Assembly (NCBI RefSeq): GCF_033118175.1
Contig: NC_083691.1
Location: 59,920,001 to 59,984,000 of the forward strand
From: Dama dama
Lineage: Eukaryota > Chordata > Mammalia > Artiodactyla > Cervidae
Reading direction: 5' to 3'
Length of the DNA: 64,000 bases
The stretch's first letter is position 1; the number at the start of each line of letters is the position of its first letter. A model generated the notes under the pieces. It was not told where the DNA came from, ran no database searches, and was given only the letters and a program-made list of their open reading frames with translations. Below are positions 1-12,085 of this stretch, piece by piece. Made by a program: the position numbers and the translations under genes.

Positions 1-310
1 TCTTTGCATGAAATGTTCCCTTGGTATCTCTAATTTTCTTGACTGTATGTGGAGGGTTTATTACCAGCCCCGAGTTCTCTTCTATTGGTCTGTGTGTCTG
101 AACTCTTGTCAGCACTGCACTGTTTACATTAGTGGAAGTTTGTAGTACGTTTTTAAATCAGGAAGTATGAGACCTCAGACTTCATCTTTTTCAGGACGTT
201 TTGGCTTGGGGCGAGGGGCGCGTTCCTTGAGGTTCCTGTGACTTTTAGAATGGATTTTTCTATTTCTGCAAAAGACATCATTTTGTTAGGCTCTTTGAAA
301 AAAGGGCCTC
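1..310 (-). mobile_element. BovB remnant joined to L1 fragment
   Basis: The first ~38 bases match the same stretch of BovB seen at 49824 and 58916 in this window (the 'gttcccttggtatctctaattttcttga' region, reverse orientation). After that the sequence switches abruptly to text resembling the antisense of an L1 ORF2 region. The BovB match is a direct within-window comparison; the L1 assignment is by recognition and is weaker. The window edge cuts the element. Confidence 0.5.
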
Positions 311-722
311 ATTTTTTCCCGTTCATAAATAAACTGATGAAAATACTCTATGTGATAGGAAAAAAGAGCAAAAAAATTATTATTTAATGCTAGTTTTCAA
401 TGTACACCTCAAATATAGCTTTAAAAATAATTGTTTATTTCAGCAATTCTCTGCAAAGATGAGGGTTTTCAATGCCGCTTACTTTCCCTTTTTATAAAAT
501 ACTTTTTAACTGTGCACATGCTGCTCATCAGTGACCGTCCTCTGTGGCCAGGACGTAGAAAACACTTTGTTTTAATTAAAGTTAACTGACACTGAGGCCA
601 GAGCACAGCCCCCTTTAGGTATTTTGGCTTGTTTGAGGGGGAGATTTATGAATCTTCCTGAACCTCAATTTCTAAGCCCAGGAAATGATTCTTAAATTCA
701 GCCTCTTTAATCCATCCCATAT
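311..722. other. no gene seen
   Basis: AT-rich non-coding sequence with no reading frame, splice-flanked exon or repeat family that I recognise. Confidence 0.5.
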
Positions 723-938
723 GGGGCTTCCCCGATGGCTCAGCAGGTGAAGAATCTGCCTGCAATGCAGGAGACACAGGAGATGTGGGTTCGATCCCTG
801 GGTTGGGAAGATCCCGTGGAGGAGGAAATGGCAGCCCACTCCAGTATGCTTGCCTGGGGAATCCCATGGACAGAGGAGCCTGGTGGGCTACAGTCCACGG
901 AGTCAGAGAGAGTTGGACACGACTGAGCGTGCATGGCA
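723..938 (+). mobile_element. Bov-tA SINE
   Basis: Ruminant tRNA-Glu-derived SINE fused to a BovB 3' piece. It opens with the 'ggcttccc...ggctcagcaggtgaagaatctgcc' head, has the 'ggttcgatccctgggttggg' B-box region, the 'actccagtatgcttgcctgg' middle and the 'gttggacacgactgag' end. Short frames over it on both strands are repeat-derived and not genes. Confidence 0.93.
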
Positions 939-1665
939 TGGCGCTATGTCCCAGGCGGTGGGGTCCACAGTTGAGTCTTTCTGGAGAGGCTGGGGGTCGT
1001 ATGTTGAGGCAGGAGACCCCCCTCCTGCCCCCATCATCAGTCTGGCTCTGTCAGCCCCTTCTTTCAGCCTTGAGATCTCACAGTGGTATGCTGCCAAACC
1101 CCGAAAGGTGTGGGCAGTGCTGTTAGCTGCACCGGTGAGTGTTCTGTGTGGTTAGGTTAGGTGGTTTCATCAGTGGTCAGGTCACGTGGAGGTGACAACG
1201 TGCTGTGGAAACGAGGTGGGGGTAGCGGCCCTCGAGAGGGCTTAGCTTGGTGTGAGATGATTATGTAACAAGTGCATGGGTTCAGTGCCCTGTCCCGCAC
1301 CCCTGGTGAAAGTGCACCCAACGAGGACACGATGAGGATGTGAGAAAAAAGCCCAGAGGTGCTTGGAGCAGGTGGATGGGTCATCATGGTCTACATTTGA
1401 CTTCCTGGGCACAGACCACCTTGAGGCTCTGCGGTGTGCAGACCTTTGTAGGAAAGTGCACAGAAGCACGTCCACAAACATGTTCTGATTAACACAGGAG
1501 TCATCCCCACCCCCAAACAGACACAACTCATGATTGTAATGGTGACTGTATTTCTGAGGTTTTTCTAGAAGCCTTGTGTTAAATAGGGCAGTTAAAATAT
1601 TGTGAATTCTTGACAGTTGAATAATCTGCCAATCTACCAGCACAGGCCAAGTTTGGTCCTTTCCA
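939..1665. other. no gene seen
   Basis: Non-coding sequence between a SINE and a TG microsatellite. No recognised repeat or exon. Confidence 0.45.
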
Positions 1666-1671
1666 GCAGTG

Positions 1672-1920
1672 GCGTGTGTGTGTGTGTGTGTGTATCTGTG
1701 TGTCTGTGTGTGTGTATGTGTGTGTGTCAGGGTATATGTGTGTGTGTTGTATGTGAGTGTGTGGTACGTGTCTGTGTGTGTGTGAAACAGGGACACAGCC
1801 TTCTGTGTGTGGGTGTGTATGTGTGAGAAATAGGGAAACACACAGCCCTCTGTGTGTGTGTCTATGTGAGAGACGGGAAAACACACAGTCGTGTGTGTAT
1901 GTGAAATAGGGAAGTACACA
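1672..1920. repeat. complex (TG)n microsatellite
   Basis: About 250 bases of TG-rich tracts broken by short islands such as 'gaaatagggaaacacacagcc', which themselves recur three times. This gives long His/Thr-rich or Val/Cys-rich open frames that have no gene-like character. Confidence 0.9.
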
Positions 1921-2020
1921 ACCCTCTCTGTCCCCCGCCACAAACCAGGAGAATTTCCTTGTGTTCGTTTTCTTTCTTTCCCCTTTTCCATTTGCAAAGA
2001 GAAACATGGTTCTCTGGGGA

Positions 2021-2126
2021 CTTCACTGGTGGGCCAGTGGTTCAGACCCCGCGCTCCCAATGCAGGGGGAATGGATCCAATCCCTGGTGGGAGAACCAAG
2101 ATCCCACACTGCAAAAAAAAAAAAAA
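2021..2126 (+). mobile_element. CHR-type tRNA-Glu SINE
   Basis: Begins 'ggacttcactggtgggccag', carries a degenerate tRNA B-box ('ggatccaatccctggtggg'), then 'agatcccacactgc' and an A-run. This is the cetartiodactyl CHR-type layout, distinct from Bov-tA. Confidence 0.8.
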
Positions 2127-2705
2127 AGCCACCAGGAATGCTTTTCTCTTAAAAGACTTCTCCCACATGTCCTCACACTAAGTCCTCAGCTTGTTCTTCA
2201 GTGTCCTGTTTATGGTGATAACTACCAGCTGTGAGTTCCTGCCCTGTGTCAGGCTTTGCCTGTCACCTCTGACCCCGCCTAACCCCTGCGGGGCTCACGT
2301 CTTACCATTAGGACTGGTGTGTAGGAAGCTGCTGTAGACCGCCCAACCAGTCAGCTTTCCAGTATATCAGTGACTAAAGTAAATGTCTACTCTCAACAAA
2401 TGTACTTGTTTACAAATGGACTTTTTCACCAGGCAGATCTTAGATGTGATCTGAGGGGCAAAGAAAGCTTCCTGCTGAAGAGCATCTCTCTCTGTGGGTG
2501 ATATTTCCATGTTGCTGTTGAGAATGATGAAGGTAGCTGTCAGGGGAAGATGTTCTGGGGGTATTCTAGCTTTAACCTTTAATCTTGTAAAGTGGTTTGT
2601 CAGATTTTTTTTTGTCTTATCACAACTTTAATAGAATTGAAGGACATGTATGACTTCTTATAAGCTGGGAGGAGGGAAAAATCAAGGAGAAGCAGAGAGT
2701 GAAGA
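2127..2705. other. no gene seen
   Basis: Non-coding. No exon or clear repeat; part (2220-2300) could be a decayed MIR but I cannot support it. Confidence 0.4.
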
Positions 2706-2708
2706 GGA

Positions 2709-2905
2709 CTTACTTCCCTGGTGGTCCCGTGGTTAAGGCATCACCTCCCAGTGCCGGGCATGCGGTTCAGTCCCTGGTCAGGCAGCTGAGATCCCACATG
2801 CCTCTTGGCCAAAAACCAAAACAGAAAACAGAAATGATATTGTAACAAATTCAATAAATACTTTAAAAATGGTTCACATAAAAAAAAAAAATCTTAAAAA
2901 AAAGG
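2709..2905 (+). mobile_element. CHR-type SINE with A-rich tail
   Basis: 'ttccctggtggtcccgtggttaaggc' head, 'gttcagtccctggtcag' B-box and 'agatcccacatgcc' followed by an A-rich, partly simple tail up to about 2905. Confidence 0.78.
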
Positions 2906-3630
2906 AGAGAGTGAAGATGGACAGCTGGGCAGTGGGCATCAAGTGGAGGTCAGTGATGCTGAAACACCTGTTTGGAATTTTTCAGAGGATGAAGTCCTGA
3001 ATGTCGGACATGACCGATTTGGGAAAAGAAGGGTGTGTCTGTTTCCTGAGCCCCACAGTCCTGTTCCTCTTGACTCCAGCAGCTGTGGTCTTCCTCTCTG
3101 TGTGGGGCGTCCCAGCAGGAGTGCTGCCCCGGCTGGGCTGGGCAGGTGTGTTTGGGTCAGACTCTGTCTTGACTCTATCATTTGTGCTGCTGCAGGCACC
3201 TTGGAAGCTGGGGGTCTGTCTTCCTGTTGTTGTAAACCCAGTACTCATCCTTGTGAAGGCTGTGATTGGGGGTCTTTGGAGCATTCACTTTAGGAACCTG
3301 CTGTCCGATATGTTGCTTAAGGAGTTAGCATCTTATAAAGAAAAATCTGTTTTCTCACGGTTATACAGTAAATGGCGTTCTATGTGTGTTTATCAGATGT
3401 GGTTCAGTCTGCAGGCCAAGCCTAGCCACAGCCTGTGAGCCAAGAATGGTTTTGACAGCTTTTAGTATCTGAAAAAAATGAAGGTGTGAAAATTACATGA
3501 TATTCAAACATCAGTCTTGGGACGCAACCCAGAGTCTGTTTGCTGTCATCCAGGGCTGCCTCTGAGCCACGTGGGGGTAGTGAAAAGTCACAACAGAGGC
3601 CTGGAGCCCTCAGAGCCTGAAATAGTCATA
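2906..3630. other. no gene seen
   Basis: Non-coding sequence. Frames of 86-145 codons overlap on both strands here; none has recognisable homology or is flanked by convincing splice sites. Confidence 0.4.
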
Positions 3631-3633
3631 CTG

Positions 3634-3762
3634 ACCTTTTTGGTCCAGTGATTAGGACTCGGTGCTCTTGCTGCCAGGGTCTGGGGTTTGCTCCCCAACT
3701 GGCGGGCTGAGATCCCAGAAGCCCAATGGTGCTGCCAGAAAAAAAGAAAGAAAGAAAGAGTC
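3634..3762 (+). mobile_element. CHR-type SINE, diverged
   Basis: 'tttttggtccagtgattaggactcggtgc' and 'tttgctccccaactggcgggctgagatccc', ending in an (A)n(GAAA)n tail near 3739-3760. Well diverged, so an older copy. Confidence 0.75.
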
Positions 3763-4839
3763 TGCTGACCCTGCCATGGAGGTTAGCAGTCATGAAGACT
3801 CTGTTTGATGTTAGATTTTAGACATCACTGCATTCAGATCCTCTCAAGTTAAATCCAGTTCTGTGGCAGTGACCAGATAATAATGTACTTAACTATCAAA
3901 CTGGTCCTCACTTGGTCACCATCCTCATGAGTGGACTCGTGATGACTGTGAACTTGCAAACTTCCTTCCTTCCTGTTCTGGAAGGAAAACTGGAGACTTG
4001 TCAGAGCACATGGGAGCTGACCTTGGTGGGAGAGGGAGGAGGAGGGGGGACATCTGTGGGATGTGGGGTGATCTGAATTGAGCCCAGCACATGGCAGTCA
4101 GACCTGTGCTCACCTATGGGAAGGTTTGTGTTTGTGTGTGTTTGGGCGGGTGGCTAATTTATGTCGTTCCTTTTTAGTGGGATCCCATTGTTTGTTGATT
4201 TCCCCATCTTATGAGTCTCAACTGGATGCTGAGTCCTGCTCCCACTGGGGGTACTGAGCCTGCACAGGCCCGGTGGTCGGCTGTGGGGTGCAGCCGGAAT
4301 AAGGGGCAGGGCAAGCACCGCTGTACAGTCATCACACACCCCACCCCACAGAGTGAACAGAATGTAGTTAAGCCAGTGGTCTGCTCCCTTCACCAAGTTA
4401 GTGCTTGAGTGCACACAGTCAGTCTCACACGAGGACCTGTTTCTATACATCTAGTCAAGGCCGCCGTGTGCATGCTCTAGGTTTGTCTCTCTCTGACCTG
4501 GGTATTCAGAAGAGAGGTGGATGTCTGGTAACGTCTGCTGTGATAAGCACCAGGTTCTGCATGTCAGCCTCACACTGTGGACAGGTGTCTGCTCACGGTT
4601 TCTTCTTCCTGCTTCTTCGCTCCTGGGTTTGGAGTCTACACACAGGTCCCCCACTCACCTACCAGGGTGACTCTGTCTGGACGCCAGCCCGTCTCATCTG
4701 GTTTTGCTGGTGTTATGACTAATTTAACCTTCCTATCTCGGATGTATCTTACATTCATCCTTTTTTTCCTACAGTTCATGTCCAGTAACTTTCTACATCA
4801 CCTTTCACTGGGCTTCATAGCATAATGTTTTTAAATTTT
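3763..4839. other. no gene seen
   Basis: Non-coding sequence without a recognisable exon or repeat. Confidence 0.4.
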
Positions 4840-6260
4840 TTGCTTTTTTCCAGGTTTCTTGAGATGTAATTGACATGTAACTTCATGTGACTTTAAGGTG
4901 TATCATGTAATGATTTGAGACAGGTATATAGTTTTCCAACATGTTTACCACAATAAGGTTAATTAACCCACCCACGACCACACATAATTACCATTTTGTT
5001 GTGGTGAGAACATAAAATGTCTTCTCGTGAAAGGACTTTCTTGTATACAGTATTGTTAATTATTGTCCCCATGCTGGACAGCACATTCCCAAAGCTGATT
5101 CTCCTCATAACTGGAACTCAGCTCTACATCCTCTGACCAGCGTCTCCCCTCCCCCACCCTGGCCCAGTCCCTGGCATCACCCTTCTGCTGCTTCTGTGGG
5201 TTCGGTGTTGTTTGATTCCACGTGTAGGTGCCATCACATAGTACTTGTCTCTCTCTGTCTGATGTCATTTCATGTAATGCCCTAGCAGTCCATCCATGTT
5301 TTTGCAAATGGCAGGATGTCCTTTTTTTATGGCTGAGACGCTTTCCTCTGTGTGTGTGTGTGTGTGCCTGTGTGTGTGAGAGAGAGAAATTTTCTTTATC
5401 TGTTCATCCAGCGATGCACCCTTAGGTTGTTTCTGTGCCGTGGTTATTGTGAGCGGTGCTGCAGTAAGCATGAGAGCACAAAGCTGTCTCTGAGATCATG
5501 ATTTCATTTCCTTCCAGTATACACCCGGACGTGGGATTGCTGGGTGACACGGTAGCTCTATTTTTAGTTTTCTGAGGAACCTCCCTACTCTATTCAACAG
5601 TGCTGCCCACACTGACATTCCCACACACAGAGCCTGAGTGTTCCCTTTTCCCCCACATCCTTGCCAACATATGTTGTTTCTTGCCTTTTTCATAAAAGCA
5701 TTACTGACAGGTGTGAGGTGACGTTTCATTGTAGTTTGATTTGCATTTTCCTGATGAGTAGTGATGTGGAGCATTTTCTGTGTACCTGTTGGTCATCTGT
5801 AAGTCTTTGGGAAAATGTTTATTTTTTTCGTTTGTTTTTGTATTTTTGCTTTTGAGCTGTATGCATTTTTTTAAATATACATCTTGGGTATTAACCCCTT
5901 ATGTGACATGTGATTTGAAAATTTCTTCTCTCATCTGTACATTATGTTTTCATTTTTTATTGTTTCTTTTGCTGGACAGAGGCTTTTCAGCTTGATGTAG
6001 TCCCACTTGCTGACTTTGCTTTGGTGGTCACATGAAGAAAATCGTTGCCAAGACGGATGTCAAGTTGCTTTTCCTTTCTGATTTCTCCTGGGAGTTTACA
6101 GTTTCAGGTCTTATGTGTCAGTCAGTAATCCACACTGAGTTAATCTTCGTGCGTGGTGTAAGGTGGGGGTCCAGTTTCCTTTGTTTGCATCGTGTCATGT
6201 TTTCTGTGCTGTCATCAAGCACCATTCACAATTGGTCAAACAGGCTTCTAGCATTGGTTA
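4840..6260 (-). mobile_element. L1 LINE 3' fragment
   Basis: About 1.4 kb of antisense L1. It includes the typical 'ttgagatgtaattgacatgtaa' 3'-UTR text near 4858, 'cccacatccttgccaacatatgtt' near 5652 and the ORF2 end ('ggctattgtgagc'-like and 'cccttatgtgacatg'-like text). It is broken by many changes and by a short (TG)n at 5348-5370, and encodes nothing intact. Confidence 0.85.
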
Positions 6261-6524
6261 CATGCAGAGTGGTGGACACTCGGGCTGTCACTGTGGGTTA
6301 CTGTGCTGTGACGCTGCACCTGAGAATGAACTAACAATGCCCCTTTTCAGACTTGCATTTTCTGAAAATCGTGTGCATGTAATACCTCAAGGAGCCACAT
6401 GGTAGCAGAAGTGGTGCTTCAAAACCTGTTGGTTTACAAACCTGTTCCAAGAGAAGGGTGCTCTGCATTTTCATTCTTTTTTTTTTTTCTTTTAATGAAA
6501 ATGTAGAATGTAATGTTTCCCAGT
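6261..6524. other. no gene seen
   Basis: Non-coding; may include the worn 5' edge of the preceding L1. Confidence 0.35.
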
Positions 6525-6590
6525 GGAGCAGTCACAGAGTCAGACACGACAGAGTGTGCATGTGCATGCACACACATACACACAGAGAAT
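6525..6590 (+). mobile_element. Bov-tA 3' remnant
   Basis: 'gtcacagagtcagacacgac' followed by a CA-rich tail is the terminal part of a ruminant SINE with the body missing. Confidence 0.6.
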
Positions 6591-6764
6591 TAAATAGGAG
6601 CCTCCAAATACCTATCACCCACCTTAAATAAAGCGTTACAAATACAACTGAATCACTGGGTGCACTTTACTGATGATTTTCCCTCCTACTTTTCCCCCAG
6701 GAGGAAACTAAGCTCTTGTTTATCCTTTTATTAAACACTTGTGTGATCTTAACAGTGCATATAA

Positions 6765-6990
6765 TTGTTCTGTCGCTGTCATGTCCGACTCTTTGCAACC
6801 CATAGACTGCAGCATTCCAGGCTTCCCTGTCCTTCGCCATCTTCCGGAGCTTGCTCAAACTCATGTCCATTGAGTTAGTGATGCCATTCAACCATCTCAT
6901 CCTCTGTTGTCCCCTTCTCCTGCCTTCAGTCTTTCCCAGCATCAGGGTCTTTTCCAGTGAATCTGCTCTTCACATCAGGTGGCCAGCATT
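6765..6990 (-). mobile_element. BovB 3'-end fragment
   Basis: Antisense BovB 3' terminus: 'catgtccgactctttgcaaccc', 'tgatgccattcaaccatctcatcctctgt', 'cccagcatcagggtcttttcc'. Same text as at 48224-48440 in this window. 5'-truncated copy of about 225 bases. Confidence 0.85.
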
Positions 6991-7014
6991 GCATAGGATT
7001 ATTTATTCTTTTTC

Positions 7015-7108
7015 ATGAAGAATCTTCCCCAACCAGGGATCAAAGCCACGCATGGCTCCTGCAATGGAAGCAGAGGGTCTAAACCACTGGACCTCCAGGA
7101 AAGTCCTT
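7015..7108 (-). mobile_element. CHR-type SINE fragment
   Basis: Reads 'cccaaccagggatcaaagcc...ctgcaatggaagcagagggtctaaaccactggacctccaggaaagtcc', the reverse complement of a CHR head. Confidence 0.8.
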
Positions 7109-7240
7109 GTTTATTTTGTTTCAGATTTTATATAATGTGTATCATCTGTGTTACTATGCAAATTGGGCTTTTCTCTCAGCCTTGTTCTTAGGTTCATTCA
7201 TGGGTATCTGTGAAGCTTTAGTGAGCTATCTCTCTTCTCT

Positions 7241-7551
7241 GGGATTCCCTGGTAGCTCACCTGGTAAAGAATCCGCCTGCAATACAGGAGACCCCGATTC
7301 AATTCCTGGATCGAAATGATCCCTTGGAGAAGTGAATGGCTACCCACTCCAGTTTTCTTGGGCTTCCCTAGTGGCTCAGCTGGTAAAGAATCCACCCACA
7401 ATGTGGGAGACCTGGGTTCGATCCCTGGGTTGGGAAGATCCCCTGGAAAAGGGAAAGGCTACCTACTCCAGTATTCTGGCCTGGAGAATTCCACGGATGT
7501 ATAGTCCATGGGGTCGCAAAGAGTCAGACATGACTGACTCTCACTTCACTT
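7241..7551 (+). mobile_element. Bov-A2 dimeric SINE
   Basis: Two tandem SINE monomers (heads at 7241 and 7369), each with 'ggtaaagaatcc', a B-box and a 'gaagatccc' module. It ends with 'gagtcagacatgactgactctcacttcactttcac', the usual Bov-A2 tail. Confidence 0.93.
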
Positions 7552-8093
7552 TCACTCTATTCTCTAGCTGTGCAGCGTTGAATGAAGAACTCACAACATG
7601 TTACATCCACCTTTCTGTTGACAGACATTGAGGAGGCTGTCGATAGAGGGCTTGGAGGCCAGGAGCTAGGGGCGTTGCCCCCGCTTCAGTCCCCTGTTCT
7701 GTTCAACAACACACTTGGTCTTGAGAAAACTTGTTTTCTTTAGAGTCTTTGCCTTTTCCCCTGAACTCTTGGAAGCCTGAGTCATCACCATACCCTGAAG
7801 GGGGACGGTCTCCAAGCAGTCCAGGAATCCAGTGACATCAAAGGTTCACATCTGACTCTGTCCACTGGCTTTTGCTCCTGAAACTGTAGGAGGAAGGTTT
7901 GTGTCAGTGGCCTCGGTCTCCTTTCGAACTCTCGGTACCCGTCCACCACATTCATCCAGGTCGACCGGGGTCCTGGCTCCAGGGAAGGAATGTGGGCTGG
8001 TGGGATGGGGGATAGGGTGGGGATGTGGTTCAGTCTCTCCAGCCTGTGTTTAGTCTGGGGTTGTCCTCAGGGCTCCTGCTCCTGCAGTGGCGA
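7552..8093. other. no gene seen
   Basis: Non-coding sequence; no recognised exon or repeat. Confidence 0.4.
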
Positions 8094-8335
8094 GGAGACA
8101 CCCTGCTACCCCACTGGAGTTCTTGTCTCTGGACTGATAGTAAAACTGACACAAGACAGATGAACAGGAGAAGAGGAGACAAGTCTTAATTCCTGTGCAC
8201 GGAGGTCTCACAGAAGTGGGACCCAAGATGTGGCCGAAGAAGGTGGTTTTTGTTTTATTTATTTTTTCTTTTAGAAGGTGGTTTTTATACTCATTAGACA
8301 AAGAGACAAATTTGAGAAGAGTTGCCAGGACAAAG
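8094..8335. mobile_element. possible retroviral LTR-like fragment
   Basis: The stretch around 'gacacaagacagatgaacagg' to 'tttatactcattagacaaagagac' resembles long-terminal-repeat sequence scattered in ruminant genomes. I cannot name the family, and no internal retroviral gene is next to it. Assignment is by memory only. Confidence 0.35.
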
Positions 8336-8336
8336 A

Positions 8337-8765
8337 GGGGCTTACCTAGTGGCTTAGATGGTAAAGAAAGTGAAAGTGAAAGTCACTCAGTTGTGTCCGA
8401 TTCTTTGCAACCCAATGGACTATACAGTCCATGGAATTCTCCAGGCAAGAATACTGGAGTGGGTAGCCTTTCCCTTCTCCAGGGGATCTTCCCACCCAGG
8501 GATCGAACCCAGGTCTCCCACATTACAGGTGGATTCTTTACCAGCTGAGCCACCAGGCAAGACCCAAATGGTAAAGAATCTGCCTGCAATGCAGAAGACC
8601 TGGGTTCAATCCCTGGGTCAGGAAAATCCCCTGGATAAGGGCATGGCAACCCATTCCAATATTCTTTCCTGGAGAATCCCATGGAAAGAAGAGCCTGGCA
8701 GGCTGTAGTCCATAGGGTTGCACAGTCAGACAGGACTGAAGCGACTTAGCATGCATGCACACATG
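8337..8765 (+). mobile_element. Bov-tA SINE split by a nested SINE
   Basis: Host SINE head at 8337-8368 and remainder at 8568-8765. It resumes exactly where it stopped: 'atggtaaagaa' occurs at 8358-8368 and again at 8568-8578, the target-site duplication of the inserted copy. Confidence 0.92.
8369..8567 (-). mobile_element. Bov-A2-type SINE nested in Bov-tA
   Basis: Reverse-oriented SINE starting with the tail 'agtgaaagtgaaagtcactc' and ending with the head complement 'ctgagccaccaggcaagaccc'. Flanked by an exact 11-base duplication (8358-8368, 8568-8578), so it is younger than the SINE it sits in. Confidence 0.93.
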
Positions 8766-11700
8766 ACAGAACAAAGAAGCGCAGTCTTTGGATGCTCAAT
8801 TAGTGAAGAATCTGAGCAGTTTGGCCCGGGGTTGGTCCCCTAAAGAGGCCGAGGGTTTGTTTGTTCAGGTTCTCTGTCTCCACTGATACGCGCATCCTTT
8901 ATGGAGGTTCAGCTTCTGCCTCGGGGGATGGAGGAGGGGTCACAGTGTCCCTGTTCTTAAGCACCTTTAGTTTAGAGTAATCCATGTGCCTTCGGGGAAC
9001 ATTTGGGCACAGTTCCCCCTGGGCCCCTCATTGTGTGTCCCTGGAGCTCCTGGGTGGGCTTGTCCACCTGGGAGATTAAGGGCAGACGTCCTGCTGACCG
9101 GTGGGCTCGAGCTTGGGCCCCTCGCCCAGGGGCAACAGCAGGGCTGAGTGTTGCTCCACATGCCCCCTTGGTGGCTGTGCTTGTCCGGACACTGACCTTC
9201 TTTGACACTTGGTCACCTCTTCTGCACAGCGAGGGTAGTGATGATCCATGGCTGATGGGACCGGGATGAACGCTGGATGGGCCGTGAGCTGTGAGCAGTA
9301 CTTCCATCAGCTCCTCACACAGCACCACGTGGACACGTCTGTCTGTCCCAGCCTTTTCATTTGTAATCCTTTTTGAAAATCTTAGATTCAAAGTGGATTT
9401 AAATGCTGGCTTTCCACGGGCAGGATTGAGGCAGAAGGGGTGCAGCCCAGGCTCCCTGTCTGGTCCGTCACCCCCCTCACCCCCTCGTCTCCCTAAATGC
9501 CCTCCCCCCAGTCTCTCCTCTGAAGGCTAAGCCTTCCGGCTCCCAGGTCTGTGAGAGGGGTCTTTGCAAAACAAGTTTGATCTTCTCAGGCCCCTGTGGT
9601 TCCCAGGCTCTTAGGATAAAGAGACCTTTGAGAGACAACCCCCCACCCGCCCCCACCCCTACCTGACTCTCTAATCTCACCCCTGCCCCCTCTGTTTCTG
9701 ATGGATGACTTTCATTGAGGCTCCCCAAGAGGAGGGGCACTTACTTTCAGAGGGACTGGCAAGCAGGTTAGGGACCGTGTTTTTGGTGACTTCTTTTCTG
9801 GACGGTGGATTCAGCCCTCTCACATTCTGCTCTACTTGACTTGAGTTTGAACCTGCTCGTGGGAAACATGGGGTCTGAGCCTTCGTGGATGAGGAGGAAG
9901 CCAGTGTCTGGTGGGGAGGGAGTATGGACGCAGAGAGGGGACTGCTCTGCTCTATCAGGGAGACTTTGCTTCCCCCAAAAGGTGATTACTCATGTGGTAA
10001 AATGTAAGCTGAAAAGGACTCGTTTCCACTGAGTTAAGACTGGTTGCAAAACAAAATTCTTCTCTCATCATACGAGGAGATTAATGGCCTGGCAGCGTCC
10101 AGCTGCTCAGGCGTCTGCAGCCTGAGGCCCCTAGTCTGGGGAGGGGGCCTGATGTGGGGCCCACCCATTGCTGGCCAGGAAGCCTGTGCAGCCTCAGCCA
10201 CCTCCTCCAAGGAGCCTGCCATGCGGGATGCTGGCAGCCCATCTTCGTGGCAGAGGATTTAACCAGGTCTCTTCACTCCCCACAGCCTGAAGGGAGTGTG
10301 TGGAGCAGGCACACTGAGGACCTCGCTGACTCAGCTGAAAGGGAAGACCAGAGCTGGTGGTGTAGTTTTTATCCCGAAAGAAAGTGTTCATACTCATGGG
10401 AGGTGCTCAGCCCTACAAATACACAGTGTCAGGGATTCTTCAAGGAAAGTAGCATTTCCCGAAATCGTGGAAGGGATGTGCCTTTATGATTCTCATTTAG
10501 GTAATGCCACATGTTAAATGCAGAAGCAAAACAGGGTTAGGGTTAGGAGTTTCAAAGCTCCAGGGCATTCATCTCAAGCTCAGCATCATCATAAACCTAT
10601 GAGTCTCTCGGAATCAGTTGGTCAGACAACTAAAGCAACTAAGAGAACTTAGGACATGCCTGCTGCACGGTTACCCGGCCTTGTCGACCAGAGACAGGCT
10701 GTACAGCTTCTCTGGGAGGGCTGGAATCTGGTGGCGGGCAGGGTGGAGCCCCTCGCCCCAAAGCCCCCTGTGAGAGGGACCCCTGCGGTGATACTGAGCG
10801 GGGATTGGCCGGGTAGGGGGCGCTGCAGGGTTTCCCACGACCTTTGAGTGTATGTTTGGGAAGAACTCCCACAAATGGGGAGGACAGAGAGGAGGAGGGT
10901 GAAGCCAGAGGCCGAGATGAACTGGGAGGTGGGGAGAAGTTGAGGAGGACAGCAGGAACTCCCCTGAACCGGAGTCTGGCCGCAGCTGAGCTCAGGGCTC
11001 CCCCACCCAAGGCAGGGGGGTCCCTGTAAGTCCCCTGCCCGTGCCCTGAGGTGGAGGCAGTGTTGTGCTCACAGTCATTGCTGAGGCGCACTGGCCTTTA
11101 TCAGACTCACAGATGGTCCATGACCCCCGAAAGGTGGGGCCCAGGGTCAGAGGTCAACCCACAGAGCAAGGCCTGGTGCACTGCTCCCTGGACCTTCCTG
11201 TTTAGTCATTTCATCCAAGAGAATAAACTGACAGAAGAGAGAGCCATCAGGTCCCAGGAGAGCCCGGTGGGTGGGCGGGCAGGTTCCCAGAGCAGCCACC
11301 CCCTCTGGTGGGAGTTGGGAGGTGCCCCTCGGCAGTGTGTTTGTGAACCTCAGCTTCTTGACAGCTGATGGGCAGTAAAGGTGGGGGCAGGGAGCCCAGG
11401 ACCCTCATCAGGTGGGAGCACTGCCCTACTCTGAGAAATGAACTTCTGGCGCAGACACCCACGTGGCCTCCCTCAGTACCAGATGCTTAGACAGTCCTTT
11501 GAAATTTAAAACTCTTTTTAAATAGCCCTGATCTCCACCCAGGCCCAGTTGACAACTTTCTGTGGAAAAGCTTGAAAGGAGGGAGCCTGGGGACGGGAGA
11601 TGTCCTTGTCTCCGCCTCCTTGTGCACTCCCCTTCCCTCCTCCCACGTGGGAACCTTTGTTGGGGGTAGGGCACCCCAGCTGCACACCCTTCACTGCAGG

Positions 11701-12085
11701 TCCCAGTGAACTTGGGGCAGGGGGACAGCCCTGTCTCTCACAGTCTGGTGTCAGTAAGATGACAGTGGTTAAAAGACCTTTGCACAAAACCTCAGGATTT
11801 AATTTTACCCAGTTGGTAACATATATTAGCATCAGTTTACTGAAATTTCTATTTGTCAGCACAGCTATTTTAAAAGTCAAAGGGCATAAATTGTTTCGGT
11901 TTGTTTTACACAACGTTTTTTTTTCCTGTTCACATCCTTTTAACCTTAGACTCATCACCTACAGGATTCATCCTACGCAGTAGGTGTTTCCTGTCTTGTC
12001 AGCTTTACTAGTTTCCAAGCCCTTTTTCCTTGTCAGCGGGCTGCCTAGATCCTTTAAAAGGTCTCTTAGAAATCAAGCTCTGTAA
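8766..12085. other. long interval with no gene seen
   Basis: Over 3 kb of moderately GC-rich, apparently unique sequence upstream of LIMS1. Overlapping frames of 60-150 codons occur on both strands (for example 10639-11091 minus) but are Pro/Ser/Gly-rich, without start context, splice-flanked boundaries or recognised homology. I recognise no repeat family. A distal LIMS1 non-coding first exon or enhancer could be here but nothing in the sequence decides it. Confidence 0.4.

Noticed and set aside
1242..2168. 308-codon minus-strand open frame
   Set aside because: Created by the TG/CA microsatellite and flanked by SINE sequence; His/Thr-rich low complexity, no homology.
10530..10548. telomere-like 'gggttagggttagg'
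   Set aside because: Just over two units; too short to mean a telomere remnant.
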